Position numbers and translations under genes: made by a program
Notes under the pieces: generated by a model
Databases searched by the model: none
The model's input: the letters and a program-made list of their open reading frames with translations, nothing else
Told to the model about the DNA's origin: nothing
Origin: Hyphomicrobiales bacterium
GTDB lineage: Bacteria > Pseudomonadota > Alphaproteobacteria > Rhizobiales > JACESI01
Length of the DNA: 64,000 nt
NCBI GenBank assembly: GCA_039973685.1
Contig: JBDWKL010000046.1
Location: forward strand, 1 to 64,000
Reading direction: 5' to 3'
Shown: piece after piece, positions 56,183-64,000 of the stretch
Layout of the letters: every line of letters begins with the position of its first letter
How positions within the stretch are numbered: position 1 is the stretch's first letter

Positions 56183-59014
56183 ATGGACAACAAGATGCTC
56201 ATTGATGCCGCCCACCCCGAGGAAACTCGGGTTGTGGTGGTTCGCGGCAACCGGGTCGAGGAATTCGATTTTGAAGCTGAAAACAAGAAACAACTAAAAG
56301 GTAATATCTACCTTGCGAAAGTAACGCGAGTAGAGCCATCACTACAGGCAGCCTTTGTCGACTATGGCGGAAACCGTCATGGCTTCCTTGCTTTCTCGGA
56401 AATTCATCCAGACTATTATCAAATTCCAGTTGCAGACCGTCAGGCTTTGCTTGAGGAAGAAGCGGCAGCCCACAAAGCAGCCAACGAAGAAGACGAAGAA
56501 GAAGCGCCGAAAAAGCGTGGACGTCGTCGTCGTGGCTCAAGTAAGGCTGCCCGCGCCAAGCAAGACGAAGTTCAATCTGATGTTGTTGAGGAAGCTGCAA
56601 GTGATGCTGCTGAAGATGGCGCAAAAGATGAAGCCACCGCTTCAACTGAAGGCGAAGACGCTGCAGTAGAAGCATCATCAGAAAATGCTGAAGAAGCAGC
56701 GGCTGAAGACGCACCGAAAACAGACGTTGCTGCTGAGGCTGATGCTGGCGAAGAAACAGAAGCTGAAAGCGCACCCGAAGCGAAAGCTGATGCTGAAGAC
56801 AGCGACGAAGACGACGATGATACGGATGAAGACGATTCTGGCGACGACGCTGAAGAAGGCGTTGAATCAGTTGGTTCAGAAGATGCCTTAGAAGAAGTTC
56901 CAGAGCGTCGCTCTCGCCCTCGTGCGAAACAATATAAAATTCAAGAAGTCATCAAGCGTCGCCAAATCATTTTGGTGCAAGTTGTAAAAGAAGAGCGCGG
57001 CAACAAGGGTGCAGCCCTCACCACGTATCTCTCTCTTGCTGGTCGCTATTCAGTGTTGATGCCAAATACGGACCGTGGTGGTGGGATTTCTCGCAAGATT
57101 ACCAATCAATCTGACCGCAAACGTCTGCGGGCAATTGCAACTGATCTTGATGTTGCTGAAGGCATGGGCGTGATTTTGCGTACTGCTGGTGCAAACCGCA
57201 CTAAGCCTGAAATCAATCGCGACTTTGAATACCTGATGCGCCTTTGGGAAAATGTGCGTGATTTCACCTTGAAATCATCGGCCCCTTCCCTCGTTTATGA
57301 GGAAGGCAGTCTGCTGAAACGCTCCATTCGTGACCTCTATAACAAAGACATCAAGCAGGTGCTTGTGTCTGGTGATGAGGGTTATCGCGAAGCAAAAGAA
57401 TTCATGCGGATGTTGATGCCGAGCCACGCGAAGAACGTGCAACCTTATAAGGATTTGCAACCGATCTTTGCCCGTCACGGTGTTGAAGCTCAACTGGATG
57501 CCATGTTCTCCACACGGGTAACATTGAAATCTGGCGGTTATATCATCATCAACCAGACGGAAGCCTTGGTTTCCATTGATGTGAACTCAGGCCGTTCAAC
57601 TCGTGAAAGCTCGATTGAAGAAACAGCACTCAGCACAAACCTAGAGACTGCCGAAGAAGTTGCCCGTCAGCTCCGTTTGCGCGATCTTGCTGGCCTTGTC
57701 GTGATCGACTTCATCGACATGGAAGAAAACCGCAACAATCGTGCTGTTGAACGCAAACTCAAAGAGTGTTTGCGCAATGACCGTGCCCGTATACAAGTCG
57801 GTCGCATCTCTCACTTTGGTCTACTTGAAATGTCACGCCAGCGTATTCGCGCAAGCGTGCTTGAAAGCACCATGGAAGAATGCCCGCATTGTGAAGGCAC
57901 TGGCTATGTGCGCGATCCCGCTTCTGTTTCACTGCATGTGTTGCGAGCGATTGAAGACCATTTAAACAAAGGGTCTAAGCACAATCTAATTGTTCGCACC
58001 CGTGGGTCTGTCGCTCTTTACGTCCTAAACCATAAGCGCGCCAATTTGATAGAACTGGAAGAACGTTTTGGCCTTGCCATCACGTTTGATTCTGATGAAA
58101 CGATTATTGGTGAATATTGCACAATTAGCCGTGGCGAACGCGCTGAAGCGCCGAAATCACCGACTATTGTGACGCCTGAAACTGTCGATATTGATGCTGA
58201 ACTTGCCCGCGATGCGGAACTTGATGCAGCAGCAGAAGCGGCTGAAGCAGAATTGATTGCCAAGGATGTTGCTGAAGAAGAAATCAGTGACGAAGAAGAT
58301 AAATCTCCGCGCAAACGCCGCAGAAGACGGGGCCGTAGACGCGGCAAGTCTGATGCAGATGCGTCAAATAATGAAGAAGGCAATGAAGAGGACGGCGATA
58401 ACCAAGCTCAATCTTCTAATTCTGACGAAGAAACCGAAGACGGCGAAGGCGAAGGCAAAAAGAAGCGTCGCAGACGTGGTCGTCGTGGTGGTCGCCGTGA
58501 TCGTGGTGGTGCAGAGGCAACTGAAAATGCTGATGCTTCAGAAGGTGAAGCGGTAGACGCAAAGCCTCAAGAAGATGGCGCTCCGGCTGAAGCAACAGCA
58601 GAGGCTCCTAGCGATAGCGTTTCAGAAGCAACCAGCGGCGAGCCGGAAGCTGACGAGAAACCTGCGAAAAAACCTCGCAAACGCGCGCCTCGTAAGAAGA
58701 AAGACGAAGCAGCGGAAGCTTCTGAAGCGACAGAAGTGTCAGAAGCAACTGAGACAGTTCAAGAAAATGCTGTTGAGGAAGAGCCTAAAAAGCTGACCCC
58801 TGCAGAAAAGAGAGCTGCGACAATCGCTAAGAAGAAAGCGGCGAAAGCAGCAGAAGAACAAGCTGAAGCAGCCCAACAGGCCGAGCCAGAAGCTAAATCT
58901 GAACCTGAGGCGAAGGCTGAACCAGAAACTAAGGCTGAGCCTGAGGCGAAAGCTGAGGAGAAAGAAAAGAAACCAGCAAAATCTGGTTGGTGGCAACGCC
59001 GTTCTTTCTTTTAG
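56183..59014 (+). CDS. rne: ribonuclease E
   Basis: A 943-residue endoribonuclease that starts RNA decay and processes rRNA and tRNA. The ATG at 56183 (MDNKMLIDAAHPEETR) fits the conserved N-terminus, with GGAG before it. The S1 domain (GNIYLAKVTRVEPSLQAAFVDYG) is interrupted by an acidic and Arg-rich low-complexity insert of about 170 residues (roughly residues 85-255). The catalytic core continues with VSIDVNSGRST, VIDFIDMEENRNN and the zinc-link CPHCEGTGYV near residue 566. The C-terminal 280 residues are disordered, Glu/Ala-rich with Arg clusters (RKRRRRRGRRRG), a probable RNA- and partner-binding scaffold. Confidence 0.95.
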   Translation: MDNKMLIDAAHPEETRVVVVRGNRVEEFDFEAENKKQLKGNIYLAKVTRVEPSLQAAFVDYGGNRHGFLAFSEIHPDYYQIPVADRQALLEEEAAAHKAANEEDEEEAPKKRGRRRRGSSKAARAKQDEVQSDVVEEAASDAAEDGAKDEATASTEGEDAAVEASSENAEEAAAEDAPKTDVAAEADAGEETEAESAPEAKADAEDSDEDDDDTDEDDSGDDAEEGVESVGSEDALEEVPERRSRPRAKQYKIQEVIKRRQIILVQVVKEERGNKGAALTTYLSLAGRYSVLMPNTDRGGGISRKITNQSDRKRLRAIATDLDVAEGMGVILRTAGANRTKPEINRDFEYLMRLWENVRDFTLKSSAPSLVYEEGSLLKRSIRDLYNKDIKQVLVSGDEGYREAKEFMRMLMPSHAKNVQPYKDLQPIFARHGVEAQLDAMFSTRVTLKSGGYIIINQTEALVSIDVNSGRSTRESSIEETALSTNLETAEEVARQLRLRDLAGLVVIDFIDMEENRNNRAVERKLKECLRNDRARIQVGRISHFGLLEMSRQRIRASVLESTMEECPHCEGTGYVRDPASVSLHVLRAIEDHLNKGSKHNLIVRTRGSVALYVLNHKRANLIELEERFGLAITFDSDETIIGEYCTISRGERAEAPKSPTIVTPETVDIDAELARDAELDAAAEAAEAELIAKDVAEEEISDEEDKSPRKRRRRRGRRRGKSDADASNNEEGNEEDGDNQAQSSNSDEETEDGEGEGKKKRRRRGRRGGRRDRGGAEATENADASEGEAVDAKPQEDGAPAEATAEAPSDSVSEATSGEPEADEKPAKKPRKRAPRKKKDEAAEASEATEVSEATETVQENAVEEEPKKLTPAEKRAATIAKKKAAKAAEEQAEAAQQAEPEAKSEPEAKAEPETKAEPEAKAEEKEKKPAKSGWWQRRSFF

Positions 59015-59039
59015 ATAGTTCTAAGCTGTTGAATTAAAA

Positions 59040-59070
59040 AAAAATGCCCGCGTTATTCGCGGGCATTTTT
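59040..59070. terminator. bidirectional rho-independent terminator
   Basis: The arms AAAAATGCCCGCG and CGCGGGCATTTTT form a 13-base stem with a five-base loop, flanked by an A-run and a T-run. It ends rne on one strand and the aminotransferase gene on the other. Confidence 0.95.
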
Positions 59071-59072
59071 CG

Positions 59073-60224
59073 TTAGAGCCAGTTGCCTAATCGCTCCATT
59101 GCGCGCTGCATATTGTCGGCGGAACCTGCGAAGGAAAACCGTAGATATTGATGCCCACGCACCGGATCAAAATCTGCACCCGGTGTTGCTGCAACATGAA
59201 TTTCGTCCAGCATTTTTTGTGAGAACTGCAACGAATCGTTCGTGTGGTTTTTGACATTCACATAGAAATAAAACGCGCCATCAACAGGGTGATAATCGGT
59301 CAGGTTCATTTCTTTCAGTGCTGCCATGATGATTGTTCGATTATCGGCATAACCCGATTTAATAACTTCAAACTCCGCCATTGCATCAAAAGCAGCGATC
59401 CCTGCCCTTTGTGATAACTCTGGTGCGGATATAAACAGGTTTTGCGCCAACCGCTCTACAGTTCGGACCATGTTTTCAGGCAAAATCATCCAACCAACGC
59501 GCCAACCTGTCATGCAGAAATATTTGCTGAACGAATTTACGACAATCACCTCGTCGCTATAACGAAGGGCTGTCTCTTCTTCTCCTTCAAAGACGAGGCC
59601 ATGATAAATCTCGTCTGAAATAAAGCGAATACCAAGCTCTTTGCATGTCTCACATACCCTTTTCAGCATATCAGATGTCAGCATTGTGCCGCTTGGATTG
59701 GCAGGGCTTGCGACTAAGACGCCTTTTAATCCATGCAGTTCATGCGCTTCACGCAACGCCCGCTCACTCAGGGTCCAGCGGTCATCAGCGGTGGTTTCAA
59801 TCTCAACCACTTCAAGACCAAGGGCCGCCAAAATATTGCGGTAAGCAGGGTAACCGGGCGACGGCAGGCCAATTTTATCCCCAACATCAAAGGCTGCAAG
59901 AAAAGCGAGGTTAAAGCCTCCAGATGAGCCGGTGGTTACCGCGACACGCTGCGGATCAATCTCTACCGCATATTTTTCAAAATAATGCTGGGCAATACGT
60001 TTTCGTAAATCATCAAGGCCCAGCGCGTCGGTATAGCCTAAGCGCCCTTTGGCCAACCATTTTTGGGCCTCATCAATGACAATAGAGGGTGCGGATGCCG
60101 CAGGCTGGCCCACCTCCATGTGGATAACATCCTTACCCTCGCGCTCGGCCGCATTTGCGCGTCGCAGCACATCCATTGCAAGAAATGACGAGATCTCACT
60201 TCGATTTGACGTAGATATTATCAA
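59073..60224 (-). CDS. PLP-dependent class I/II aminotransferase
   Basis: A 383-residue fold type I enzyme. The cofactor Lys is in VVNSFSKYFCMTGWRVGW, with other conserved segments GSSGGFNLAFLAAFDVGDKIG, VASPANPSGTMLT and FISDEIYHGLVFEGE. The Arg that binds the substrate carboxylate is in LRFSFAGS near the C-terminus. Substrate is not determined; it resembles aspartate/aromatic-type aminotransferases. It ends at the terminator shared with rne and is divergent from the M48 protease gene. Confidence 0.87.
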   Translation of the reverse strand: MIISTSNRSEISSFLAMDVLRRANAAEREGKDVIHMEVGQPAASAPSIVIDEAQKWLAKGRLGYTDALGLDDLRKRIAQHYFEKYAVEIDPQRVAVTTGSSGGFNLAFLAAFDVGDKIGLPSPGYPAYRNILAALGLEVVEIETTADDRWTLSERALREAHELHGLKGVLVASPANPSGTMLTSDMLKRVCETCKELGIRFISDEIYHGLVFEGEEETALRYSDEVIVVNSFSKYFCMTGWRVGWMILPENMVRTVERLAQNLFISAPELSQRAGIAAFDAMAEFEVIKSGYADNRTIIMAALKEMNLTDYHPVDGAFYFYVNVKNHTNDSLQFSQKMLDEIHVAATPGADFDPVRGHQYLRFSFAGSADNMQRAMERLGNWL

Positions 60225-60368
60225 TTGTCCCTCTCTTGCCCATAGCGATATGGCGCGGATGAATCTATGCTAGGTTTATGAAGCTTAGCCATATTTCAGC
60301 CATGACCATTGGGCAAGTCTGATATAAGAGAGTTATGCACGAACGACGCGATGATGATTGGAACCAGT

Positions 60369-61751
60369 ATGACAACCTCTATAGTTGCAAACGCAATTAG
60401 GTCTTTGAAATTGATGCTTGCTGCAATGCTAGCCGCTTCGATGACCATCGGGCCTGCTGCTGCTCAAGGCGGTGTACCACTCGTTCGTGATGCTGAGATG
60501 GAAGCTTTGATCCGAGATTACTCACAGCCGATCTTCAAGGCCGCTGGCTTAAAATCCAATTTTGTCGCGATCCACCTTGTCCGCTCCAACCAATTCAACG
60601 CTTTCGTTGCCAATGGTCGCCGCATGTTCATCAATCTTGGAACACTCAGACAGGCAAACACACCAAACGAAGTAATCGGTGTTATTGCTCACGAAGCAGG
60701 CCACATTGCTGGCGGACACCTTTCACGCATTCGACAAGCTGTTTCCGGTGCCCGAACCATCTCAATTGTCTCAAGCATTCTTGCTGGTGCAGCTATTGTT
60801 GCAGGTGCGGCATCTGGTAGCACTACAACCGCACAAGCAGGCGCAGGTCTCCTACAAGGCAGCGGCAACATTGCTGCACGGACAATCCTCGCGCACCAAC
60901 GTACCGAGGAAGTTGCGGCGGACCGTGCCGCGGTCACTTATTTGGAAAAAACCGGCCAATCGGCTGTTGGCATGTTGAAAACATTTGAGACTTTGCAGCG
61001 CCAGATCCCTGTAACGGCGACATCAATTGATCCCTATGTCCTTTCCCACCCATTGCCGCGAGAACGCATAGGTTTGATCGAAAACCTTGTGAACAAAAGC
61101 AAATTTAGAGACAAAAAAGACAGCGCATCGCTAATCGCCCGCCACAAACTGATGCAGGCCAAGATCTCTGCCTTCACAGAACATCCGCAGCGTGTTGGTC
61201 GTCGTTATCCGACAAAAGATAAATCCCTCGCCGCAGATTACGCGCGCGCAATTGTTGGCTATCGTTTTGGCAAGGTAAAACGAGCACAAAAGAACATCGA
61301 TAAATTGATTAAGCGGGCACCTAATTACCCTTATTTTTGGGAACTCAAGGGCCAAGCTTACCTAGAAGGCGGCCAGCCTCAAAATGCTATAGCGCCTTTG
61401 CGTAAAGCGTTGAAATTGGCCCCAGGACAACCGCTTATGCAAACGCTACTCGGCCATGCGCTGGTTGCTACAAACAATCCCAAAAACAACAAAGAAGCGA
61501 TCAGCGTTCTAACAAAAGCGATTTCTCGGGACCAAACAATAGCAAACGCACATACCCAACTTGCAATCGCTCATTCTCGCGCAGGACAATCTGGTTTGGC
61601 GAGCTTAGCAACGGCTAATGGTCTATTCTATTTAGGCGATTTACGTGGGTCCAAATTTCATGCATCGCGCGCCAAAAAGAAGCTTAAAAGAGGAACCAGA
61701 GGTTGGCTTCAAGCTGATGATATTTTGACATACAAAAATCCTCGCCTCTAA
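60369..61751 (+). CDS. M48-family metalloprotease with TPR domain (BepA-like)
   Basis: About 460 residues from the ATG at 60369 (MTTSIVANAIRSLKLML), which gives a signal peptide ending GPAAAQ; upstream in-frame starts are less likely. The zinc motif HEAGH is near residue 107, with GGHLSRIRQAV after it and the third ligand in RTEEVAADRAAV. The C-terminal part carries TPR repeats (PYFWELKGQAYLEGGQPQNA, ANAHTQLAIAHSRAGQS). BepA acts in the periplasm on outer membrane protein and LptD quality control, which fits bamB in this window. Neighbours are the DsbA-like gene downstream. Confidence 0.85.
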   Translation: MTTSIVANAIRSLKLMLAAMLAASMTIGPAAAQGGVPLVRDAEMEALIRDYSQPIFKAAGLKSNFVAIHLVRSNQFNAFVANGRRMFINLGTLRQANTPNEVIGVIAHEAGHIAGGHLSRIRQAVSGARTISIVSSILAGAAIVAGAASGSTTTAQAGAGLLQGSGNIAARTILAHQRTEEVAADRAAVTYLEKTGQSAVGMLKTFETLQRQIPVTATSIDPYVLSHPLPRERIGLIENLVNKSKFRDKKDSASLIARHKLMQAKISAFTEHPQRVGRRYPTKDKSLAADYARAIVGYRFGKVKRAQKNIDKLIKRAPNYPYFWELKGQAYLEGGQPQNAIAPLRKALKLAPGQPLMQTLLGHALVATNNPKNNKEAISVLTKAISRDQTIANAHTQLAIAHSRAGQSGLASLATANGLFYLGDLRGSKFHASRAKKKLKRGTRGWLQADDILTYKNPRL

Positions 61752-61827
61752 AACTTGGCGGTTTTCATATTAGTCTATATGGTTCTTGCTACATGGGGAT
61801 GAATCAAAAAGGTTTACGTACAGACTG

Positions 61828-62598
61828 ATGAAAAGAGCTTGGCTTAAACTTAAAATATTGGTTCTGCTAGGGTTTTTGGGTGTGGCAATGTCCAACGCCC
61901 ATGCCCAGTCCCCGCAAAGCCGCACAGATGCAGATATCGAAAAACTGGTTCATGAATACATTTTGAAGAACCCTGAAGTTATCATCGAGGCGCTGCAAGC
62001 ATTTGAACGTCAGCGCGAAGAACAACTGGCAGCCGATCAACAGCGACAAATCCAAGCGAACGCAGATATTCTGCATTCATCTGACCATCAAATCGTGATC
62101 GGCAACCCTGAGGGTGATGTCACGCTGATTGAGTTCTTTGATTATAACTGCGGATTTTGCCGTCAAACATTAGCAACCGTTGAAGCCTTGATTGAGCAAG
62201 ATCCGAAAATCAAAGTTATCTTGAAAGAATTTCCTGTCCTTGGCCCGGGCTCTCAAGAAGCCGCCCGCATTTCAATAGCAGCATCAAAAATTGCACCAGC
62301 GAAATACAAAGATCTGCACACACAGCTTTTGAGCTCTCAAGGTCAGGTCAATGAACGTATCGCCCTTGCGCTATCCGCCAATCTTGGCATCGACACTGAC
62401 GAGCTTCAAAGCTTATCGCAAACGCGACAGGTGGAAGAAGCCATCGGTGAAGTCTATCAACTTGCCTCTGAATTAGGCATCAACGGTACACCTTCGTTTA
62501 TTATCGGCAATGAGTTGATACCCGGCGCGGTAGATCTTGATGTATTGCAACAAAAAGTGAGTGCCATGCGCGAATGCGGTAAAACCACCTGCTCCTAG
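61828..62598 (+). CDS. DsbA-family periplasmic thiol-disulphide protein
   Basis: A 256-residue protein from the ATG at 61828. A signal peptide ends at MSNAHAQ, followed by an N-terminal helical region (VHEYILKNPEVIIEALQAFERQ), typical of the Com1/DsbA-like group. The thioredoxin fold has the active site Cys108-Gly-Phe-Cys111 (NCGFCRQTL), a cis-Pro loop GINGTPSFIIGNELIPGA, and a C-terminal CGKTTC pair. It probably oxidises or isomerises disulphides in periplasmic proteins. It lies 76 bases after the M48 protease gene. Confidence 0.87.
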   Translation: MKRAWLKLKILVLLGFLGVAMSNAHAQSPQSRTDADIEKLVHEYILKNPEVIIEALQAFERQREEQLAADQQRQIQANADILHSSDHQIVIGNPEGDVTLIEFFDYNCGFCRQTLATVEALIEQDPKIKVILKEFPVLGPGSQEAARISIAASKIAPAKYKDLHTQLLSSQGQVNERIALALSANLGIDTDELQSLSQTRQVEEAIGEVYQLASELGINGTPSFIIGNELIPGAVDLDVLQQKVSAMRECGKTTCS

Positions 62599-62712
62599 TA
62601 TTTTGATGCGGTGAACAAAGCACGCTACCGTATAGTTTCCCTTTTGATTTGGCCGCCTCTCGCCTATAAAGAGTGCCAATACGAATAAAGTAAGAATAAG
62701 AAAGCTTAGATT

Positions 62713-63144
62713 ATGACCAATGTTTTGGTTCTAAACGGCCCTAACCTAAATTTGTTAGGAACCAGAGAACCTGAAATTTATGGTGCGACCACTTTGGAGA
62801 TGCTTGAGCAGGAATGTAAAAGCGTTGGCGAAAAGCTTGGGTTTACCGTGCAATGCCAACAGTCCAACCACGAAGGTGAACTTGTTGATGCACTTCAAGA
62901 ATCTGGTGCTGCAGGCACATGGGTTGTCTTCAATCCTGGCGCCTACACACACACATCCGTCGCGCTGCATGACGCTATTGCAGGCAGTAATTGCAAGGTC
63001 ATTGAAGTGCATATTTCCAATGTTCATGCGCGCGAAGCTTTCCGCCACCATTCATATGTTTCCCCAGTTTCAAAAGGAACTATTGTAGGCTTGGGCACTT
63101 ACGGATATACACTCGCAATGCAAGCAATCGCAGCTACCTCCTAA
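62713..63144 (+). CDS. aroQ: type II 3-dehydroquinate dehydratase
   Basis: A 143-residue enzyme of the shikimate pathway. Hallmarks are VLVLNGPNLNLLGTREPEIYG (catalytic Tyr), CQQSNHEGELVDALQ, VFNPGAYTHTSVALHDAI and the C-terminal VHISNVHAREAFRHHSYVSP (catalytic His). It forms a dodecamer in known cases. It is followed 45 bases later by accB, an arrangement common in alphaproteobacteria. Confidence 0.96.
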   Translation: MTNVLVLNGPNLNLLGTREPEIYGATTLEMLEQECKSVGEKLGFTVQCQQSNHEGELVDALQESGAAGTWVVFNPGAYTHTSVALHDAIAGSNCKVIEVHISNVHAREAFRHHSYVSPVSKGTIVGLGTYGYTLAMQAIAATS

Positions 63145-63189
63145 AAGGGCTAGATACCTAAAGCCCGATAGAGAATTAGAAGAATTAAA

Positions 63190-63663
63190 ATGGCAAAAAA
63201 CGAACCAATCGATCACGAACTCATCCGCAAATTGGCAGAACTTCTTTCAGAAACCGATTTGAATGAAATTGAAATTGAGCATGAGACATTGCGTCTACGC
63301 TTATCGAGAAACAGCGCAGTTACTCAAGTGGTTCAAGCGGCACCCGTCGCAGCAGCGCCTGTCGCAGCAGCGCCTGCTCCTAGCACAGCACCTGCCGCAG
63401 TCGCTGCACCAGCAGACAGCGCAGCATCAGAAAATGCACTTAAATCACCAATGGTTGGTACAGCGTACCTTTCCGCAGAACCAGGCAAACCTGCGTTTGT
63501 TTCTGTAGGTGACAAGGTAAAAGTCGGCCAGACTGTTTTGATCATTGAAGCCATGAAAACCATGAACCAAATTCCTGCCGATAAAGCAGGTACGGTGAAA
63601 GCCATTTTGGTTGATGATGCACAGCCAGTAGAATTTGGCGAGCCGCTCTTCGTGATCGAATAA
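63190..63663 (+). CDS. accB: biotin carboxyl carrier protein of acetyl-CoA carboxylase
   Basis: A 157-residue BCCP. The N-terminal half is the oligomerisation helix and an Ala/Pro-rich linker (residues 50-78), and the C-terminal biotinyl domain has [13 protein letters not shown] with biotinylated Lys123. It carries the carboxybiotin in the first step of fatty-acid synthesis. accC follows 12 bases later. Confidence 0.96.
   Translation: MAKNEPIDHELIRKLAELLSETDLNEIEIEHETLRLRLSRNSAVTQVVQAAPVAAAPVAAAPAPSTAPAAVAAPADSAASENALKSPMVGTAYLSAEPGKPAFVSVGDKVKVGQTVLIIEAMKTMNQIPADKAGTVKAILVDDAQPVEFGEPLFVIE
63343..63372 (+). repeat. two tandem 15-base repeats in the accB linker
   Basis: CCCGTCGCAGCAGCG is followed by CCTGTCGCAGCAGCG, encoding Pro-Val-Ala-Ala-Ala twice. 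This lies in the flexible Ala/Pro-rich linker, where length is free to change by slippage or unequal crossover. Confidence 0.85.
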
Positions 63664-63675
63664 GGGAGCGTTGGT

Positions 63676-64000
63676 TTGTTCAATAAACTTCTAATTGCCA
63701 ATCGCGGCGAAATCGCGCTTCGTATTCTTCGTGCTTGTAAAGAGCTTGGCATTCAAACTGTCGCCGCTCACTCAACTGCGGATGCTGACGCAATGCATGT
63801 ACGCCTTGCAGATGAGAGCGTTTGTATTGGGCCGCCTCCGGCGCGCGATTCTTATTTAAAAATACCGGAAATTTTGGCCGCTTGTGAAATCACAGGCGCT
63901 GAAGCGGTTCACCCAGGATATGGTTTTCTTTCTGAAAACGCCCGTTTTGCTGAGATTTTGGAAGCCCATAGCCTCACATTCGTTGGCCCTTCGGCGAAAC
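63676..64000 (+). CDS. accC: biotin carboxylase, 5' part (runs off window)
   Basis: The start of AccC, truncated by the window edge after 108 codons. The start is a TTG at 63676 with AAGGGAG upstream. The visible sequence, [38 protein letters not shown] and [19 protein letters not shown], is the conserved N-terminal biotin carboxylase domain. It follows accB closely and is surely co-transcribed. It forms the acetyl-CoA carboxylase complex with AccB and AccAD. Confidence 0.95.
   Translation, partial: MFNKLLIANRGEIALRILRACKELGIQTVAAHSTADADAMHVRLADESVCIGPPPARDSYLKIPEILAACEITGAEAVHPGYGFLSENARFAEILEAHSLTFVGPSAK

Noticed and set aside
55887-56297. A 136-residue open frame overlapping the rne start
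   Set aside because: It is in another frame over the rne N-terminus, lacks a ribosome site and has unlikely composition; rne is certain.
60335-60400. A 21-residue possible leader peptide before the M48 protease gene
   Set aside because: It overlaps the likely start region, and its sequence shows no regulatory codon run; too short to support.
1-64000. CRISPR array, toxin-antitoxin, phage or secretion-system cluster
   Set aside because: No spaced direct repeats, no paired small toxin/antitoxin genes and no phage structural genes were seen on either strand.

Overview
The window looks like chromosome of a marine-type alphaproteobacterium of the order Hyphomicrobiales (Rhizobiales), with moderate GC by eye. 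The grounds are gene content and order: glmU-glmS-DUF502-recG-sdhE-mfd; panB-TPR-bamB-der; prfB-mrcA-amidase-rne; M48 protease-DsbA-aroQ-accB-accC; plus IalB-family and Omp25-type envelope proteins. This assignment comes from recognising families and synteny, not from a database search. No prophage, integrase, CRISPR array, plasmid function or intact insertion sequence is visible. The only possible mobile-element trace is a short degraded transposase-like fragment between two tRNA genes.

Layout. 1-3.1 kb: a small hypothetical gene and a one-polypeptide formate dehydrogenase. 3.1-7.0 kb: an outer-membrane beta-barrel protein and the proton-translocating transhydrogenase pntAB. 7.2-12 kb: an ArsC/Spx-like protein, a quinone oxidoreductase, a UbiH-type hydroxylase coupled to an LpxL-like acyltransferase, hspQ and an IalB-family protein. 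12.2-17.1 kb: the least ordinary region. A lone YejA-type binding protein is translationally coupled to a catalytically dead AMP-ligase-fold protein, and a PleD-like protein that has lost its phospho-acceptor and GGDEF residues follows. 17.3-30 kb: DNA repair and recombination (mfd, recG), sdhE, UDP-GlcNAc synthesis (glmS, glmU), a SPOR-like membrane protein and ccdA. 30.3-30.8 kb: tRNA-Lys(UUU) and tRNA-Leu(GAG).

30.9-43.2 kb: an orphan FliN-like protein, lipB, a propionyl-CoA carboxylase operon with a DMT transporter inside it, the operon panB-TPR-bamB-der, and a three-gene periplasmic unit made of two related Cys-rich proteins of unknown function plus a SCO protein. 43.3-49.1 kb: a fused indolepyruvate:ferredoxin oxidoreductase-type enzyme, an SDR and a PuuB-like FAD oxidase. 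49.2-64 kb: a 33-residue membrane microprotein, NAD kinase, prfB with a programmed +1 frameshift, PBP1A, amidase, RNase E, an aminotransferase, an M48 protease, a DsbA-like protein, aroQ and accB with the start of accC.

Most of the window is housekeeping: NADPH supply (pntAB, nadK), cell envelope (glmS/glmU, PBP1A, amidase, bamB, M48 protease), carbon and CoA metabolism (pcc, acc, panB), RNA and DNA maintenance (rne, mfd, recG). The best candidates for undescribed biology are the pseudoenzyme pair at 14.0-17.1 kb, the SCO-linked paralogous Cys-rich pair at 42.2-43.2 kb and the microprotein at 49.3 kb.
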